Below, one piece after another: positions 52,417 through 61,804 of a DNA stretch of 64,000 nt. Where the stretch lies: positions 1 through 64,000 of the forward strand of contig JACQXX010000079.1 of the NCBI GenBank assembly GCA_016208495.1, read 5' to 3'. The position numbers and the translations under genes are program-made. This stretch comes from Acidobacteriota bacterium. GTDB taxonomy: Bacteria > Acidobacteriota > Blastocatellia > Chloracidobacteriales > Chloracidobacteriaceae. Position 1 is the first letter of the stretch. The number at the start of each line of letters is the position of its first letter. The notes beneath the pieces are model-generated. The model was not told the origin of the DNA. It ran no database searches and saw nothing but the letters and a program-made list of their open reading frames with translations.

Positions 52417-53370
52417 ATGCCGATGAACATCCACAAACTTACCGTTCCAACGCCATTTTATGTCGGTCCGGTGAATGTCTACCTGATTGACCAGGATCCG
52501 TTGACGTTGGTAGATGTCGGTCCAAATACCGACGAAGCCTGGAACGCGCTGCACGCTGAAATGCGCCGGGTTGGTCACGAAGTCCGTGACCTCCGGCGCA
52601 TTCTCATTTCACACGCGCACACGGATCATTTTGGGCTGGCCGGCAGAGTTCAGGAAATCTCTGGCGCGCGTGTCTTTATTCATGATTGGGATGCACCACG
52701 TCTAAAACGTGACCCGGATTACACCTGCCATAACACGCTGCTCCATCGGGCAGGTGTTCCAAATGAAGTCACTCAAGGATTTAAAGCTGGCTATGAATCC
52801 GTCAAAGAGCTGGCCTACCATCTGCTTGACGTAGACACACTCAAGGACGAAGACGAAATCCTGTTCCAAAATTCAGCGTTACGCGTGGTGCATACACCGG
52901 GACATACCCCTGGCAGCATTTGCCTGTTGCGCGAAAGCACGCGGCATTTGCTGGCGGCAGATACCCTGCTCAAACACATCACCCCAAATCCGACGCTGCA
53001 TGCAGATCCAATTGACGAACAGCGTCGCTTTCCATCGCTTTCCGAATATTTATGCTCGCTGGCGCGCATCAAGGAGATGGCCCCAACCTATATCCAGACC
53101 GGCCATGGCGACGATATTGCTGATTACTCCGAGCATTTTCATACGCTGGTGCATTACACTGATCGCCGCCAGCAGAAAGTGATTCAGTTCGTCCAGCAGA
53201 AACAATCGGTCACCGCCTGGGAACTTTCGCGCTATCTCTTTCCAAATACAAAGGATGTTCACATTTACCTTGGCGTTTCCGAAGCCCAGGCTCACCTTGA
53301 TCTGGCAGTTGCCGAAGGTAAGCTCCAGCTTGAAAAACGCGGCCCAATTGACTTCTTCCGCCCCGCTTGA
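52417..53370 (+). CDS. MBL-fold metallohydrolase with winged-helix tail
   Basis: 317 residues. The metal motif SHAHTDHFG (His66, His68, Asp70, His71) and TPGHTPGSIC with its zinc His are present, as are AADTLL (metal Asp) and IQTGHG (last His). The C-terminal 80 residues (VIQFVQQKQSVTAWELSRYLF, VSEAQAHLDLAVAEGKLQ) look like the winged-helix that ends LACTB2-type hydrolases. The substrate may be a thioester or RNA; unknown. The arrays upstream end about 15 bases before the ATG. Confidence 0.92.
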   Translation: MPMNIHKLTVPTPFYVGPVNVYLIDQDPLTLVDVGPNTDEAWNALHAEMRRVGHEVRDLRRILISHAHTDHFGLAGRVQEISGARVFIHDWDAPRLKRDPDYTCHNTLLHRAGVPNEVTQGFKAGYESVKELAYHLLDVDTLKDEDEILFQNSALRVVHTPGHTPGSICLLRESTRHLLAADTLLKHITPNPTLHADPIDEQRRFPSLSEYLCSLARIKEMAPTYIQTGHGDDIADYSEHFHTLVHYTDRRQQKVIQFVQQKQSVTAWELSRYLFPNTKDVHIYLGVSEAQAHLDLAVAEGKLQLEKRGPIDFFRPA

Positions 53371-53580
53371 GATGACAGAATGACAAGGTGACAAGTGACA
53401 AAATGACAAGGTGACAAATGACAAGGTGACAAAGCGAACTTTCTTCTCACTTTCCTGAATTGACAACTCGCTACTCGCTACTCGCTACTCGCTTTATCTG
53501 GATTGACAACTCGCTACTTCGCTACTTCACTATTTCGCTACTTCACTATTTCACTATTTCACTATTTCGCTTTCCTGTTG
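53371..53580. repeat. GGTGACAA units, then CTCGCTA and CTACTTC units
   Basis: GGTGACAA/AATGACAA octamers (53371-53435), CTCGCTA heptamers (53465-53492) and CTATTTCA units (53515-53575). Only one arm of each class is present. No gene. Confidence 0.88.
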
Positions 53581-53615
53581 CTCCTTTATTTTACCGTTGG
53601 AGATTCTCATAACTT

Positions 53616-54506
53616 ATGGAATTTAAAAAAGTAGGCGTTCTCGGATGTGGACTGATGGGCTCTGGCATTGCCCAGGTGGCAGCCAGTGCCGGGTTTGAAA
53701 CCGTGGTGGTCGAAGCTGACCAGAAAGCACTTGAAAAGGGCATGGCCGGTATTCAGAAATCACTGGCCAAATTCGTCGAAAAAGGCACTCTCACGCCTGA
53801 AGCCAAAGACGAAATTCTGGGACGGCTTTCCAGCAGCCTCGAACTGTCAGCCCTGGCTGACTGTGACATCATCATCGAAGCCATCATTGAAAATCTTCCC
53901 ATCAAGCACGAAACATTCAAAAAGCTTGATGAATTGTGCAAACCAGAAACCGTGTTTGCCAGCAATACGTCATCACTTTCAGTGACTCAAATGATGACGG
54001 TGACCAGCCCTGAGCGGCAACGTCGGTTTGTCGGCGTGCACTTCTTTAACCCGGTGCCGTTGATGAAACTGGTGGAAGTCGTCAGAACCATTTTAACCGC
54101 CCCTGAAGTCTTTGATGCGGTGAACGACTTTGGCAAAAAACTGGGCAAAGTCACGGTGCGCACCAGTGACCGAACTGGCTTTATTGTCAACCGGTTGCTT
54201 GTTCCGTATATGCTTGACGCCATCCGCGCTCTCGAAGAAGGCGTTGGGACAATTGAAGATATTGACAATGCCATGAAACTGGGCTGTGGCTATCCGATGG
54301 GGCCGTTTACGTTGACGGATTTCGTCGGCGTTGATACCACCTATTACATTGCCCAGATTATGTTTGACGAATTCCGCGAAAAACGGTTTGCGCCGCCGCC
54401 GCTCCTCACCCGGATGGTCGCCGCCAAACTGTATGGGCGGAAAACCGGTCGCGGCTTTTACGACTATGCCGATCCAAAAAATCCGAAGCCGATGAATTTG
54501 GTCTAG
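53616..54506 (+). CDS. 3-hydroxybutyryl-CoA dehydrogenase family
   Basis: 296 residues. NAD motif GVLGCGLMGSGIAQV; NTSSLSVTQ and HFFNPVPLMKLVEVV carry the catalytic Ser and His; DRTGFIVNRLLVPYMLDAI and GCGYPMGPFTLTDFVGVDT are the C-terminal dimer part. It oxidises or reduces 3-hydroxyacyl-CoA with NAD. With the thiolase at 60458 it could serve butanoate or polyhydroxybutyrate metabolism, though the two genes are 6 kb apart. GGAG precedes the start. Confidence 0.95.
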   Translation: MEFKKVGVLGCGLMGSGIAQVAASAGFETVVVEADQKALEKGMAGIQKSLAKFVEKGTLTPEAKDEILGRLSSSLELSALADCDIIIEAIIENLPIKHETFKKLDELCKPETVFASNTSSLSVTQMMTVTSPERQRRFVGVHFFNPVPLMKLVEVVRTILTAPEVFDAVNDFGKKLGKVTVRTSDRTGFIVNRLLVPYMLDAIRALEEGVGTIEDIDNAMKLGCGYPMGPFTLTDFVGVDTTYYIAQIMFDEFREKRFAPPPLLTRMVAAKLYGRKTGRGFYDYADPKNPKPMNLV

Positions 54507-54657
54507 GGAATGAAAAATTGAGAATGAAGAATGAAGAATGAAGAAACAATTTGGTTCCTGGTTTTTGGTTCTTCGAAAGCATTGGTTCCAAAGCACCAAG
54601 CACCAAGCACCAGATACATTCTTCATTCTCAATTCTTCATTCTCAATTCTTCATTCG
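54507..54657. repeat. Composite element: GAATGAA arrays around a TTCTTCGAAA core
   Basis: GAATGAA/GAATTGA units (54509-54545) and their mates (54617-54657) enclose a core TGGTTCTTCGAAAGCATTGG with AAGCACC units. Same build as 57826-57987 and, in part, 22230-22314. Confidence 0.88.
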
Positions 54658-54672
54658 ACATCAGGAGGTTCT

Positions 54673-54975
54673 ATGGGTACTGATCAGAAAAAGTTTACTG
54701 AATATCGTGTCGGAGACGAAGTTTCATTTGCCACGCCAAACGGTATGCTCTATGGCGAAGTGGTTCGAATCGTGACGGCTGGTGAGAACGGGGCCGTCGA
54801 AATTGAATATGAAGATGGCCGCCGCGAGACCAAACGCATGCGTGATCACGCCATGCGGCTGCTTCGGCGGCGAACTGGCGTGAGCGAACTGGAAGAACAA
54901 CGCGGACCACGCACCCGCAGCAAAGATGATGAAATCCAGGAAGTTCGCCGGAGCGACCAGCGCCGCCGCTGGTAG
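54673..54975 (+). CDS. Unknown small basic protein
   Basis: 100 residues. The start at 54673 has AGGAGG nine bases before it. Residues 10-50 are a small beta barrel (YRVGDEVSFATPNGMLYGEVVRI then GAVEIEYEDGRRETKRM) that resembles KOW/Tudor or SH3-like folds; the rest is a charged helix ending in RSDQRRRW. It may bind RNA or protein. The neighbours give no hint. Longer frames from 54538 are translated repeat and rejected. Confidence 0.75.
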   Translation: MGTDQKKFTEYRVGDEVSFATPNGMLYGEVVRIVTAGENGAVEIEYEDGRRETKRMRDHAMRLLRRRTGVSELEEQRGPRTRSKDDEIQEVRRSDQRRRW

Positions 54976-55211
54976 TCGCTCAGGGCGGTCCCAAAAAAAG
55001 CAAACCCGATTGCTTTAGTTTGACTCAAACACAAGTCAAGCGATTGCCGACTGCCACTCAGAATTGTGAATGAGCTATCTCTTGTCAATAAATCATTTAG
55101 CTTATTCTTTATTCTTTATTCTTCAGTTGAAGCTGCCCACCGAAAACGAACATTTGTCAACGCTACATCAGCCGGTTGTTGGTTTAAACTGGTATTGTAG
55201 AAAGGAATCCT

Positions 55212-57281
55212 ATGTTACGTCAGGCTTTGGTTCGCAGGCCGTGGGTATGGTGTCTTGTCACCAGCATCCTTGGAATTCACCTCCACCTTCTCTCAAATTC
55301 AACACCCGCTTTCAATTTGGAATACACCACCAGGGCGCGGCAGACAACCACGCCATCCATCACCCTTGAACGCGTGGTCACAGGGTTATCGAGCCCGCTC
55401 CTGGCCACGCATGCTCGCGACACCAGTGGCCGACTGTTCCTGGTTGAGCAACCTGGACGGATCCGTATTTTTCAGAATGGCACCCTGCTGGAATCACCCT
55501 TTTTGGATATTTCCTCGCAATTGATTTTTAGTGGAGAACGTGGACTCCTTGGACTCGCCTTTCATCCGGAATTTGCAACCAATCGCCGTTTTTTTGTGAA
55601 CTACACGCGCCGACCTGATGGCGCCACGGTGATTGCCGAATACCAGGCCAGCGCCAGCAACCCCAATCTGGCCAACAACGCCGAGCGAATCCTGCTCACG
55701 ATTCCACAACCCTTTGCCAATCATAATGGCGGCATGATTGAGTTTGGGCCGGATGGGTTTCTCTACATCGGGATGGGCGATGGAGGATCGGCGGGTGACC
55801 CGCAAAACAATGCCCAGAACGTAGACAGCCTTCTTGGGAAATTCCTGCGCATCAACGTTGATTCCGGAAATCCCTACAGTTCACCGAGCGATAACCCCTT
55901 CTTTGGGGCAACCCGTGGGCGGGATGAAATTTATGCCGTGGGTTTGCGCAATCCCTTCCGATTCTCTTTTGACCGGGAAACCGGCCAGCTTTATGCCGGA
56001 GACGTCGGCCAAAATCGCCTTGAAGAAATTGATATCATCACCAAAGGTGGGAACTATGGCTGGCGAGTGATGGAAGCCTCCGATTGTTTTAACCCGTCAA
56101 CCAACTGTAACCGCACTGGTCTGACCTTGCCGATAGCCGAATATGATCATTCGGTTGGCTGTTCGGTCACTGGTGGGTATGTCTATCGCGGAAGCCGGTT
56201 TCCGTCACTGGACGGCATCTATTTTTATGGCGACTACTGCACGGGCGTGATATTTGGGTATCGAAACGGTCAGTCGTTTGAAGTTCGTGCCCCTGACAGC
56301 AACCTCAACATCACGTCGTTTGGCGAAGATGCTGACGGTGAACTGTATGTCATCAGTCAGGGCGGCGAAGTGTTTCGCATTTTGGGTCCGCAAAATGAAC
56401 CGTGCTCCCTCACCTGTCCAAATGACATCACGGTCACGGATGAAGACGGCAATGGCTCGGAAGCGGTGACATTCTCAGCACCTCAGACCAGCGGCAACTG
56501 CGGGACGGTCACCTCGACGCCAGCCTCTGGATCAACGTTTGCAGTCGGCACCACCACCGTCAGGAGTCGAACAGTGGATGGAAGCGCTGAATGCTCGTTT
56601 ACGGTCACCGTACGCCCCAAACCAGCCGACAGTGTTGAACCAGCCGTTCAGGTCATTGCTCCAAATGGTGGCGAAACCATCACCGCCGGCGACCAGGTCA
56701 CCATCACCTGGACATCAAGTGATAATGTGGCCGTTGTCTCCCAGGATATTGATTATCTGTTTGAATTCATTGATCTGGCGCCAGTCCCGATTGTCACAGG
56801 TCTGCCAGGGAATGCTCAGAGTTTTCTTTGGGAATTTAATGGTCGCGAATCAGCCGCTGACACGATCCGCATCCGGGTGATTGCTTTTGATGAAGCCGAA
56901 AACCGGGGAACAGATATGTCAGATGCTCCGCTGACGCTGGTTACACCCACGGTTGACACCACGCCGCCGACGGTTCGGGTGGTGTCTCCAAATGGCGGCG
57001 AGAAACTCAAAGCTGGAACGACAACGATCATTCGGTGGGAATCGGCTGACAATCAGGGCGTAAACCGGCATGATGTCCTGCTCTCAACTGATGATGGAGC
57101 AAGTTTCCCGACCACACTTGCCTCAGGACTGCCTGGAACGGCCCAAAGTTTCGATTTTGCAATTCCAGCAACTCAAGGGAAATCAAAAACCGCCCGCATT
57201 CAGGTTCGTGCGACCGACGATGCTGGCAATTCGGCATTTGATACCAGCGATGCCAGCTTCCGAATTAAAAGACGAAAATGA
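55212..57281 (+). CDS. PQQ-type sugar dehydrogenase with HYR and Ig-like modules, exported
   Basis: 689 residues. After a signal peptide, residues about 50-390 form a glucose/sorbosone dehydrogenase propeller: [79 protein letters not shown] and [10 protein letters not shown]; His and Arg of the active site are in NHNGG and LRNPF. Then a HYR-like module (about 400-465; [12 protein letters not shown]), and two Ig-like units (about 475-580 and 585-685; [20 protein letters not shown] and [13 protein letters not shown]). It likely oxidises an aldose outside the cell. The next gene starts inside its stop (ATGA). Confidence 0.92.
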   Translation: MLRQALVRRPWVWCLVTSILGIHLHLLSNSTPAFNLEYTTRARQTTTPSITLERVVTGLSSPLLATHARDTSGRLFLVEQPGRIRIFQNGTLLESPFLDISSQLIFSGERGLLGLAFHPEFATNRRFFVNYTRRPDGATVIAEYQASASNPNLANNAERILLTIPQPFANHNGGMIEFGPDGFLYIGMGDGGSAGDPQNNAQNVDSLLGKFLRINVDSGNPYSSPSDNPFFGATRGRDEIYAVGLRNPFRFSFDRETGQLYAGDVGQNRLEEIDIITKGGNYGWRVMEASDCFNPSTNCNRTGLTLPIAEYDHSVGCSVTGGYVYRGSRFPSLDGIYFYGDYCTGVIFGYRNGQSFEVRAPDSNLNITSFGEDADGELYVISQGGEVFRILGPQNEPCSLTCPNDITVTDEDGNGSEAVTFSAPQTSGNCGTVTSTPASGSTFAVGTTTVRSRTVDGSAECSFTVTVRPKPADSVEPAVQVIAPNGGETITAGDQVTITWTSSDNVAVVSQDIDYLFEFIDLAPVPIVTGLPGNAQSFLWEFNGRESAADTIRIRVIAFDEAENRGTDMSDAPLTLVTPTVDTTPPTVRVVSPNGGEKLKAGTTTIIRWESADNQGVNRHDVLLSTDDGASFPTTLASGLPGTAQSFDFAIPATQGKSKTARIQVRATDDAGNSAFDTSDASFRIKRRK

Positions 57282-57823
57282 ACTGTCCAATTTGTCGCAC
57301 CACACAGCTTGTTAGCATTCAACTGGAAGATCAGCTTTGGGCATTTACCTGTACTGCCTGTCACGGACATTGGATTTCTTCAGCAAAATACCACGCCTGG
57401 CTGGCATATCATGGGCAAACCCTGCCGGAAAAACCCTATGACGGGCCGCCGCTGGATACATCCGATGTGGAACAGACCAAAATCTGCCCTGAATGTCATC
57501 GGGTGATGCTCCGTTATCTGGTTGGCCACGGGACTGGGTTCTCACTCGATTTGTGCACCGGATGTCAGGGTGTCTGGTTTGATCCTAATCAATGGCAGGC
57601 TTTAAAAGGAAAAAACCTGCACGACGAAGTACACCTCATCATCACTTCGCCCTGGCAAAGCAAAGTCCGCCGCGAAGAAGCCCGCAACCGGATTGACGCC
57701 CTGTATGAAAAGTGGTTTCAGGAAGACTATGAGGAAATCCAGCGCATTCGAGACTGGGTTCAAAACCATCCCAATCGCCAGCGGTTGATCGCCTTCCTGA
57801 TTGACCGGGATCCCTACAGTTAG
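57278..57823 (+). CDS. Double zinc-ribbon protein (zf-TFIIB-like)
   Basis: 181 residues with two zinc ribbons: CPIC..CTAC (about 3-32) and CPEC..CTGC (about 70-95). [22 protein letters not shown] is the usual zf-TFIIB phrase. The C-terminal 70 residues are helical and charged. It overlaps the sugar dehydrogenase stop by four bases (ATGA), so the two are coupled, though no shared role is evident. Cytoplasmic; function unknown. Confidence 0.85.
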   Translation: MNCPICRTTQLVSIQLEDQLWAFTCTACHGHWISSAKYHAWLAYHGQTLPEKPYDGPPLDTSDVEQTKICPECHRVMLRYLVGHGTGFSLDLCTGCQGVWFDPNQWQALKGKNLHDEVHLIITSPWQSKVRREEARNRIDALYEKWFQEDYEEIQRIRDWVQNHPNRQRLIAFLIDRDPYS

Positions 57824-57825
57824 AT

Positions 57826-57987
57826 CTGAATATGAAGAATGAAGAATTGAGAATGAAGAATGAAGAAAAACTGGTTCCTGGTTCTTCTTCGAAAGTATTG
57901 ATTTCTAACCACTAACCACTAACTTCATTCTTCATTCTCAATTCTTCATTCTCAATTCTTCATTCTTCATTCTTCATTCTTCATTCA
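57826..57987. repeat. Composite element: GAATGAA arrays around a TTCTTCGAAA core
   Basis: Left array 57831-57868, core GGTTCTTCTTCGAAAGTATTG (57880-57900) and CTAACCA units, right array 57924-57986. The right arm touches the next start codon. Confidence 0.92.
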
Positions 57988-57988
57988 C

Positions 57989-59050
57989 ATGTCTGGACCA
58001 GCCGTTAACATCGTCACCGGATTTTTAGGCAGCGGAAAAACCACGCTGCTCCAACACGTGCTCAAGCACGGACTCAATGGCCGTCGGGTCGCCTTGATCA
58101 TCAATGAGATGGCCGACCTGGGAATTGACGGCCAGATTGTCGAATGCGCCAATGTTGAGCGCATGATTGAACTCAACAACGGGTGTATCTGCTGCACCAT
58201 CAACCGCGAATTTGCGTCAGCCATTCAATCCATTATTGAAACCGCCAATCCGCACCTGATCATTATTGAAACCACCGGCGCTGCCGAAGTCATGCCGCTC
58301 ATTGATGAGGTTTACACCTGTGGGCTTCGGGTGGACGCGGTGATTACGGTGGTGGATGCGCTTAACTTTTTTGCGGCGGCTGAAACCAGCGATGTCACGA
58401 TGGAACAGGTTGCCGGGGCGGATTTTCTCGTTTTGAACAAGCTGGATCTGGTCACGGCTCGACCGTTGGGGAAAGTGCGACGAACACTGCGCAAAATCAA
58501 TCCTCGGGCGCTGATTTTGGAAACAGTTCGCGGCGCGCTGGAAAGTGATGTGCTGTTTGCGACCAGTGCGGCTTCATTTCGCGAACATCTCCGCCGGTCA
58601 CCATCACTGGTTGAATCATCTGGTGCAATAACGACAGCCACCTCACCTGTCCTGGAACGGTATCTGGCGGCGGCGAGCAGTGGGCACCGATCCAGTCGTG
58701 GTTCGCGAAGCCTTCCGGTGGCAAGCGGCAATCATCTCCAGGAAGCTGATCTGTCGGCCTTTAGCTATACCAGTTCCGAACCATTGAAACGGCTGGCCTT
58801 TGAACAATTTCTCGAAGCACTCCCACCAGCCGTCTACCGGGCCAAAGGGATTGTTCATTTTGACGGTGAACGCTGGCCCTGCCTGTTTAATTTCACCTGT
58901 GGCCGCTATGATCTGGATCCGTTGCTCTACCCGGTCACGGCAGGGTTCCAAAATCAGGCAATTTTTATTGGCCACACGATTTCAACGATCAAACCCCAAA
59001 TCCTGCCCAGACTTCAGGCTTGTGAACGGAATTCTCCAAATCACAAATAA
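57989..59050 (+). CDS. COG0523 (CobW/G3E) metal-handling GTPase
   Basis: 353 residues. Walker A GFLGSGKTT; the metal motif CICC in NNGCICCTINREF; LIIIETTGAAEVMPL; LNKLDLV is the G4 motif. The C-terminal domain is present (YRAKGIVHFDGERWPCLFNF). Between them lies a disordered Ser/Arg-rich insert (about 205-250). Such proteins insert or carry Zn, Co or Ni; the partner here is unknown. No Zur box or metal enzyme is nearby. No ribosome site: the TTCATTC array ends six bases before the ATG. Confidence 0.92.
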   Translation: MSGPAVNIVTGFLGSGKTTLLQHVLKHGLNGRRVALIINEMADLGIDGQIVECANVERMIELNNGCICCTINREFASAIQSIIETANPHLIIIETTGAAEVMPLIDEVYTCGLRVDAVITVVDALNFFAAAETSDVTMEQVAGADFLVLNKLDLVTARPLGKVRRTLRKINPRALILETVRGALESDVLFATSAASFREHLRRSPSLVESSGAITTATSPVLERYLAAASSGHRSSRGSRSLPVASGNHLQEADLSAFSYTSSEPLKRLAFEQFLEALPPAVYRAKGIVHFDGERWPCLFNFTCGRYDLDPLLYPVTAGFQNQAIFIGHTISTIKPQILPRLQACERNSPNHK

Positions 59051-59147
59051 ACTACCCGCTTTTTGCAATCCATCGTTGACAAAGCAAGAGTTGGTTTTTT
59101 ATTTTGGCAAACCTTAATCTATCCTTAAAGAAAAACGGTAACTCCTC

Positions 59148-59504
59148 ATGGAACAAGAAGTTCTTGAACGGCTGCATCAAAAATTGCTCGACAAACGGCG
59201 GGAACTCCAAATTGCCCTGAACATTGAGTCTCAGAAAGACAACCAAATGGATGAAGAAGGCAAAGATCCGCTCGATGCAGCAGCGACTTATACCAATCGC
59301 GAACTGGTTGCTCGCCAGATTGATCAGTATCGTCAACTCCTGCTGGATGTTGAAGAAGCGTTGGAGCGAGTCGAAGAAGGAACCTATGGCGTCTGCCTCG
59401 GTTCCGGTGAGCCGATTCCGATTCGACGCCTGGATGCCATTCCCTGGGCCCGCTACACCATTGACTATCAAGAAAAGCTTGAGCAAGGTCTGGTCATTGA
59501 TTGA
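59148..59504 (+). CDS. DksA/TraR-family protein without zinc cysteines
   Basis: 118 residues: a coiled-coil hairpin (about 1-80; EVLERLHQKLLDKRRELQ, ELVARQIDQYRQLLLDVEEAL) with the Asp-rich bend DEEGKDPLDAA, then the zinc-finger region YGVCLGSGEPIPIRRLDAIPWARYTIDYQ. Only the first of the four cysteines is left; the others are Ser, Thr and Tyr. It likely enters the RNA polymerase channel as DksA does, with a fold that does not need zinc. Followed by yggS after 12 bases, so probably co-transcribed. Confidence 0.9.
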   Translation: MEQEVLERLHQKLLDKRRELQIALNIESQKDNQMDEEGKDPLDAAATYTNRELVARQIDQYRQLLLDVEEALERVEEGTYGVCLGSGEPIPIRRLDAIPWARYTIDYQEKLEQGLVID

Positions 59505-59516
59505 TACACACCTGCC

Positions 59517-60218
59517 ATGAACGTTCCTTCAACTTTTTCTGAACGACTGGATGCCATTCATTCACGCATCCATGCGGCCTGTGCCCGAGCTGGTCGCACA
59601 TCCGACAACATCACCCTGGTGGCGGTTTCCAAAACGAAGCCGGTTGAAATGCTGCAGGAAGCATTTGAAGCCGGCGTTCGTCATTTTGGGGAAAATCGTG
59701 TGCAGGAAGCCGCCACCAAAATCCCACACTTGCCCAAAGCGGGCCTTACCTGGCATTTGATCGGTCACTTACAAAGCAACAAAGCCAAATCGGCAGTGGA
59801 ACTCTTTGATGTTATCCATTCGGTTGACTCAATTGCCCTCGCCACCCGATTGAATCGGCTGGCTGGCGAACAAAACAAACGTGTACCGATTTTCCTCCAG
59901 GTTCATCTTGGCGATGAAGAAAGCAAAGCAGGGATTGACCCGGCTGAACTTCCCGCCCTGTTTCAAACCGCAGCTCAACTGACACATCTAAAGATCACTG
60001 GATTGATGGCGATTCCACCCTATTTTCCTGATCCGGAGCAGGTTCGCCCATCTTTTGTGACCTTGCGGCAGTTACGCGATCAACTCGCGGCTCAATTCCC
60101 AGACCAGTCGCCACTTCCCTTTCTGTCAATGGGCATGAGTCATGACTTTGAAGTCGCCATTGAAGAAGGCGCCACCCACGTCCGGGTTGGGACAGCCCTC
60201 TTTGGCGGACGATCCTAA
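59517..60218 (+). CDS. yggS: PLP homeostasis protein YggS/PLPBP
   Basis: 233 residues. LVAVSKTKPVEML carries the PLP lysine; FGENRVQEA, WHLIGHLQSNKAK and IHSVDS are the family marks; LSMGMSHDFEVAIEEGATHVRVGTALFG binds the phosphate. It buffers pyridoxal phosphate in the cytoplasm. The gene starts 12 bases after the DksA-like gene. Confidence 0.95.
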   Translation: MNVPSTFSERLDAIHSRIHAACARAGRTSDNITLVAVSKTKPVEMLQEAFEAGVRHFGENRVQEAATKIPHLPKAGLTWHLIGHLQSNKAKSAVELFDVIHSVDSIALATRLNRLAGEQNKRVPIFLQVHLGDEESKAGIDPAELPALFQTAAQLTHLKITGLMAIPPYFPDPEQVRPSFVTLRQLRDQLAAQFPDQSPLPFLSMGMSHDFEVAIEEGATHVRVGTALFGGRS

Positions 60219-60221
60219 AAC

Positions 60222-60457
60222 CATAGGGTTCAGGGTTCAGGGTTTGAAAAACAGAGCTCAAGGGTCAGGATAAAAGACACAAGGGCAGAAAAATTAGACC
60301 GTTGTTGATGTGAGGTATGTTCAATTCGAAAACCCTGAACCCTGAACCCTGAACCCTGAACCCTGAACCCTGAACCCTGAACCCTGAACCCTGAACCCTG
60401 AACCCTGAACCCTGAACCCTGAACCCTGAACCCTGAACCCTGAACCCTGAACCCTGA
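60222..60457. repeat. GGGTTCA and CCCTGAA arrays (about 18 copies), inverted pair
   Basis: A short left arm (60226-60243) and a long right arm of CCCTGAA units (60333-60457) with a 90-base spacer. The last unit touches the ATG of the thiolase gene. Confidence 0.95.
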
Positions 60458-61579
60458 ATGGCTGATTGGACGGCGGCTGAACTTGGGGTGGCGGCAACCC
60501 AGGAAGCCCTCCGGCGGGCGGGTCTCGCACCGGAAACAGTGCAGGAAGTCATCTTCGGCAGCGCCCGGCAGGCTGGCGGCGGCCCAAACGTGGCGCGCCA
60601 GATTGGCTATCGGGCGAGGATTCCAGAGAGCGTTCCGGCCTACACGGTCAATCAGGCGTGCGCGTCAGGGCTGAAAAGTATGTTGCTCGCCATTCAGGAA
60701 ATCCAGCTTGGACAGGCTGATGTGGTCGTGGCTGGGGGAACGGAATCAATGAGCCGTGTTCCTTACTTTGCCGAAGGTGCCCGGTGGGGCGCCCGCCTTG
60801 GTCATACACAACTGGTTGACGGTATGTACCGCGACGGCTTTTTGTGCCCGCTGTCCGGAAAAATTATGGGTGAAACCGCCGAAACCCTGGCCGTCCAGTA
60901 TGGAATCTCCCGCCGTGAGCAGGATGAATTTGCACTTCGCTCACATCAGCGAGCCGAAGCGGCTGAAGCTGCCGGATATTTTGCCGCCGAACGGATGACG
61001 CTTTCGCGCACCGATTCCCGTGGCCGAACCCAAACCCTTGACCGGGATGAACATCCGCGTGCGGGAATGAAAATCGAGGATCTGGCCAAACTCCCACCGG
61101 TCTTTTCCAAAACCGGCACGGTTGCAGCAGGCAATTCAAGCGGTATCACCGATGGTGCGGCTGCCCTGGTGGTGCTTTCCGAAGAAGCCGTGACTACCCA
61201 CCAGATTTCTCCACTGGCACGTGTTGTCGGATACACAACGGTTGGTCTTGATCCAAATGTGATGGGGCTTGGGCCAGTTCCGGCAACGAAAAAGCTCCTT
61301 GACTGTGAGAAACTCTCCCTGGATGAAATTGATTTAATCGAATTAAATGAAGCATTTGCCGCTCAAGTCATCGCCTGTGACCGCGAACTGGGCCTGGATC
61401 CTGAACGGCTCAACGTCAACGGCGGGGCGATTGCCCTCGGCCACCCAATCGGGTGTACTGGGACACGGATTGTGGTCACGCTGCTCCACGAAATGAAACG
61501 GCGACAGGCCCGACGCGGCCTTGCAACTTTGTGTGTGAGTGGTGGTTTAGGTATCGCGCTTTTACTCGAAAACGTTTAA
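60458..61579 (+). CDS. Thiolase (acetyl-CoA acetyltransferase family), N-terminus truncated
   Basis: 373 residues. Catalytic Cys68 lies in [11 protein letters not shown], the other residues in [23 protein letters not shown] and [13 protein letters not shown]. It joins or splits acetyl-CoA units. In full-length members this Cys is near residue 88-90, so about 20 residues with the first strand (the VRTPIG motif) are missing. The in-frame codon before the ATG is TGA and everything upstream is the CCCTGAA array, so no longer start exists. The first strand of the core may be lost; activity is doubtful. Confidence 0.9.
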   Translation: MADWTAAELGVAATQEALRRAGLAPETVQEVIFGSARQAGGGPNVARQIGYRARIPESVPAYTVNQACASGLKSMLLAIQEIQLGQADVVVAGGTESMSRVPYFAEGARWGARLGHTQLVDGMYRDGFLCPLSGKIMGETAETLAVQYGISRREQDEFALRSHQRAEAAEAAGYFAAERMTLSRTDSRGRTQTLDRDEHPRAGMKIEDLAKLPPVFSKTGTVAAGNSSGITDGAAALVVLSEEAVTTHQISPLARVVGYTTVGLDPNVMGLGPVPATKKLLDCEKLSLDEIDLIELNEAFAAQVIACDRELGLDPERLNVNGGAIALGHPIGCTGTRIVVTLLHEMKRRQARRGLATLCVSGGLGIALLLENV

Positions 61580-61655
61580 GATACCCCGCCGAAGAAAATT
61601 ACCTTCCGTAATTTTCGACCTTTTTCTGAAACCACCATTGACCTTATACCAGTTT

Positions 61656-61690
61656 GTAGTCAGTAGTCAGTAGTCAGTAGTCAGTAGTTC
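61656..61690. repeat. GTCAGTA heptamer array, single arm
   Basis: Four to five GTCAGTA units in the 225-base gap after the thiolase; no mate is seen. A good GGAGGGAG site lies before the next gene. Confidence 0.85.
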
Positions 61691-61804
61691 GCTAAGTTTG
61701 TTTGATAGAATTACTTGACTGTTTATTCATACCAGGATTTCATTGCAAATTGGTAGTACCAACCTGTTGCCGGTTTCTTCAGCCATTGAAGGAGGGAGTA
61801 CGCT

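Noticed and set aside
54760-54775. GGTTCGAATC, tRNA T-loop-like
   Set aside because: Lies inside the 54673 coding frame and no acceptor or anticodon stem can be drawn.
60265-60552. Frames with QGSGFRV repeats on the minus strand
   Set aside because: Translation of the CCCTGAA array in reverse plus thiolase antisense.
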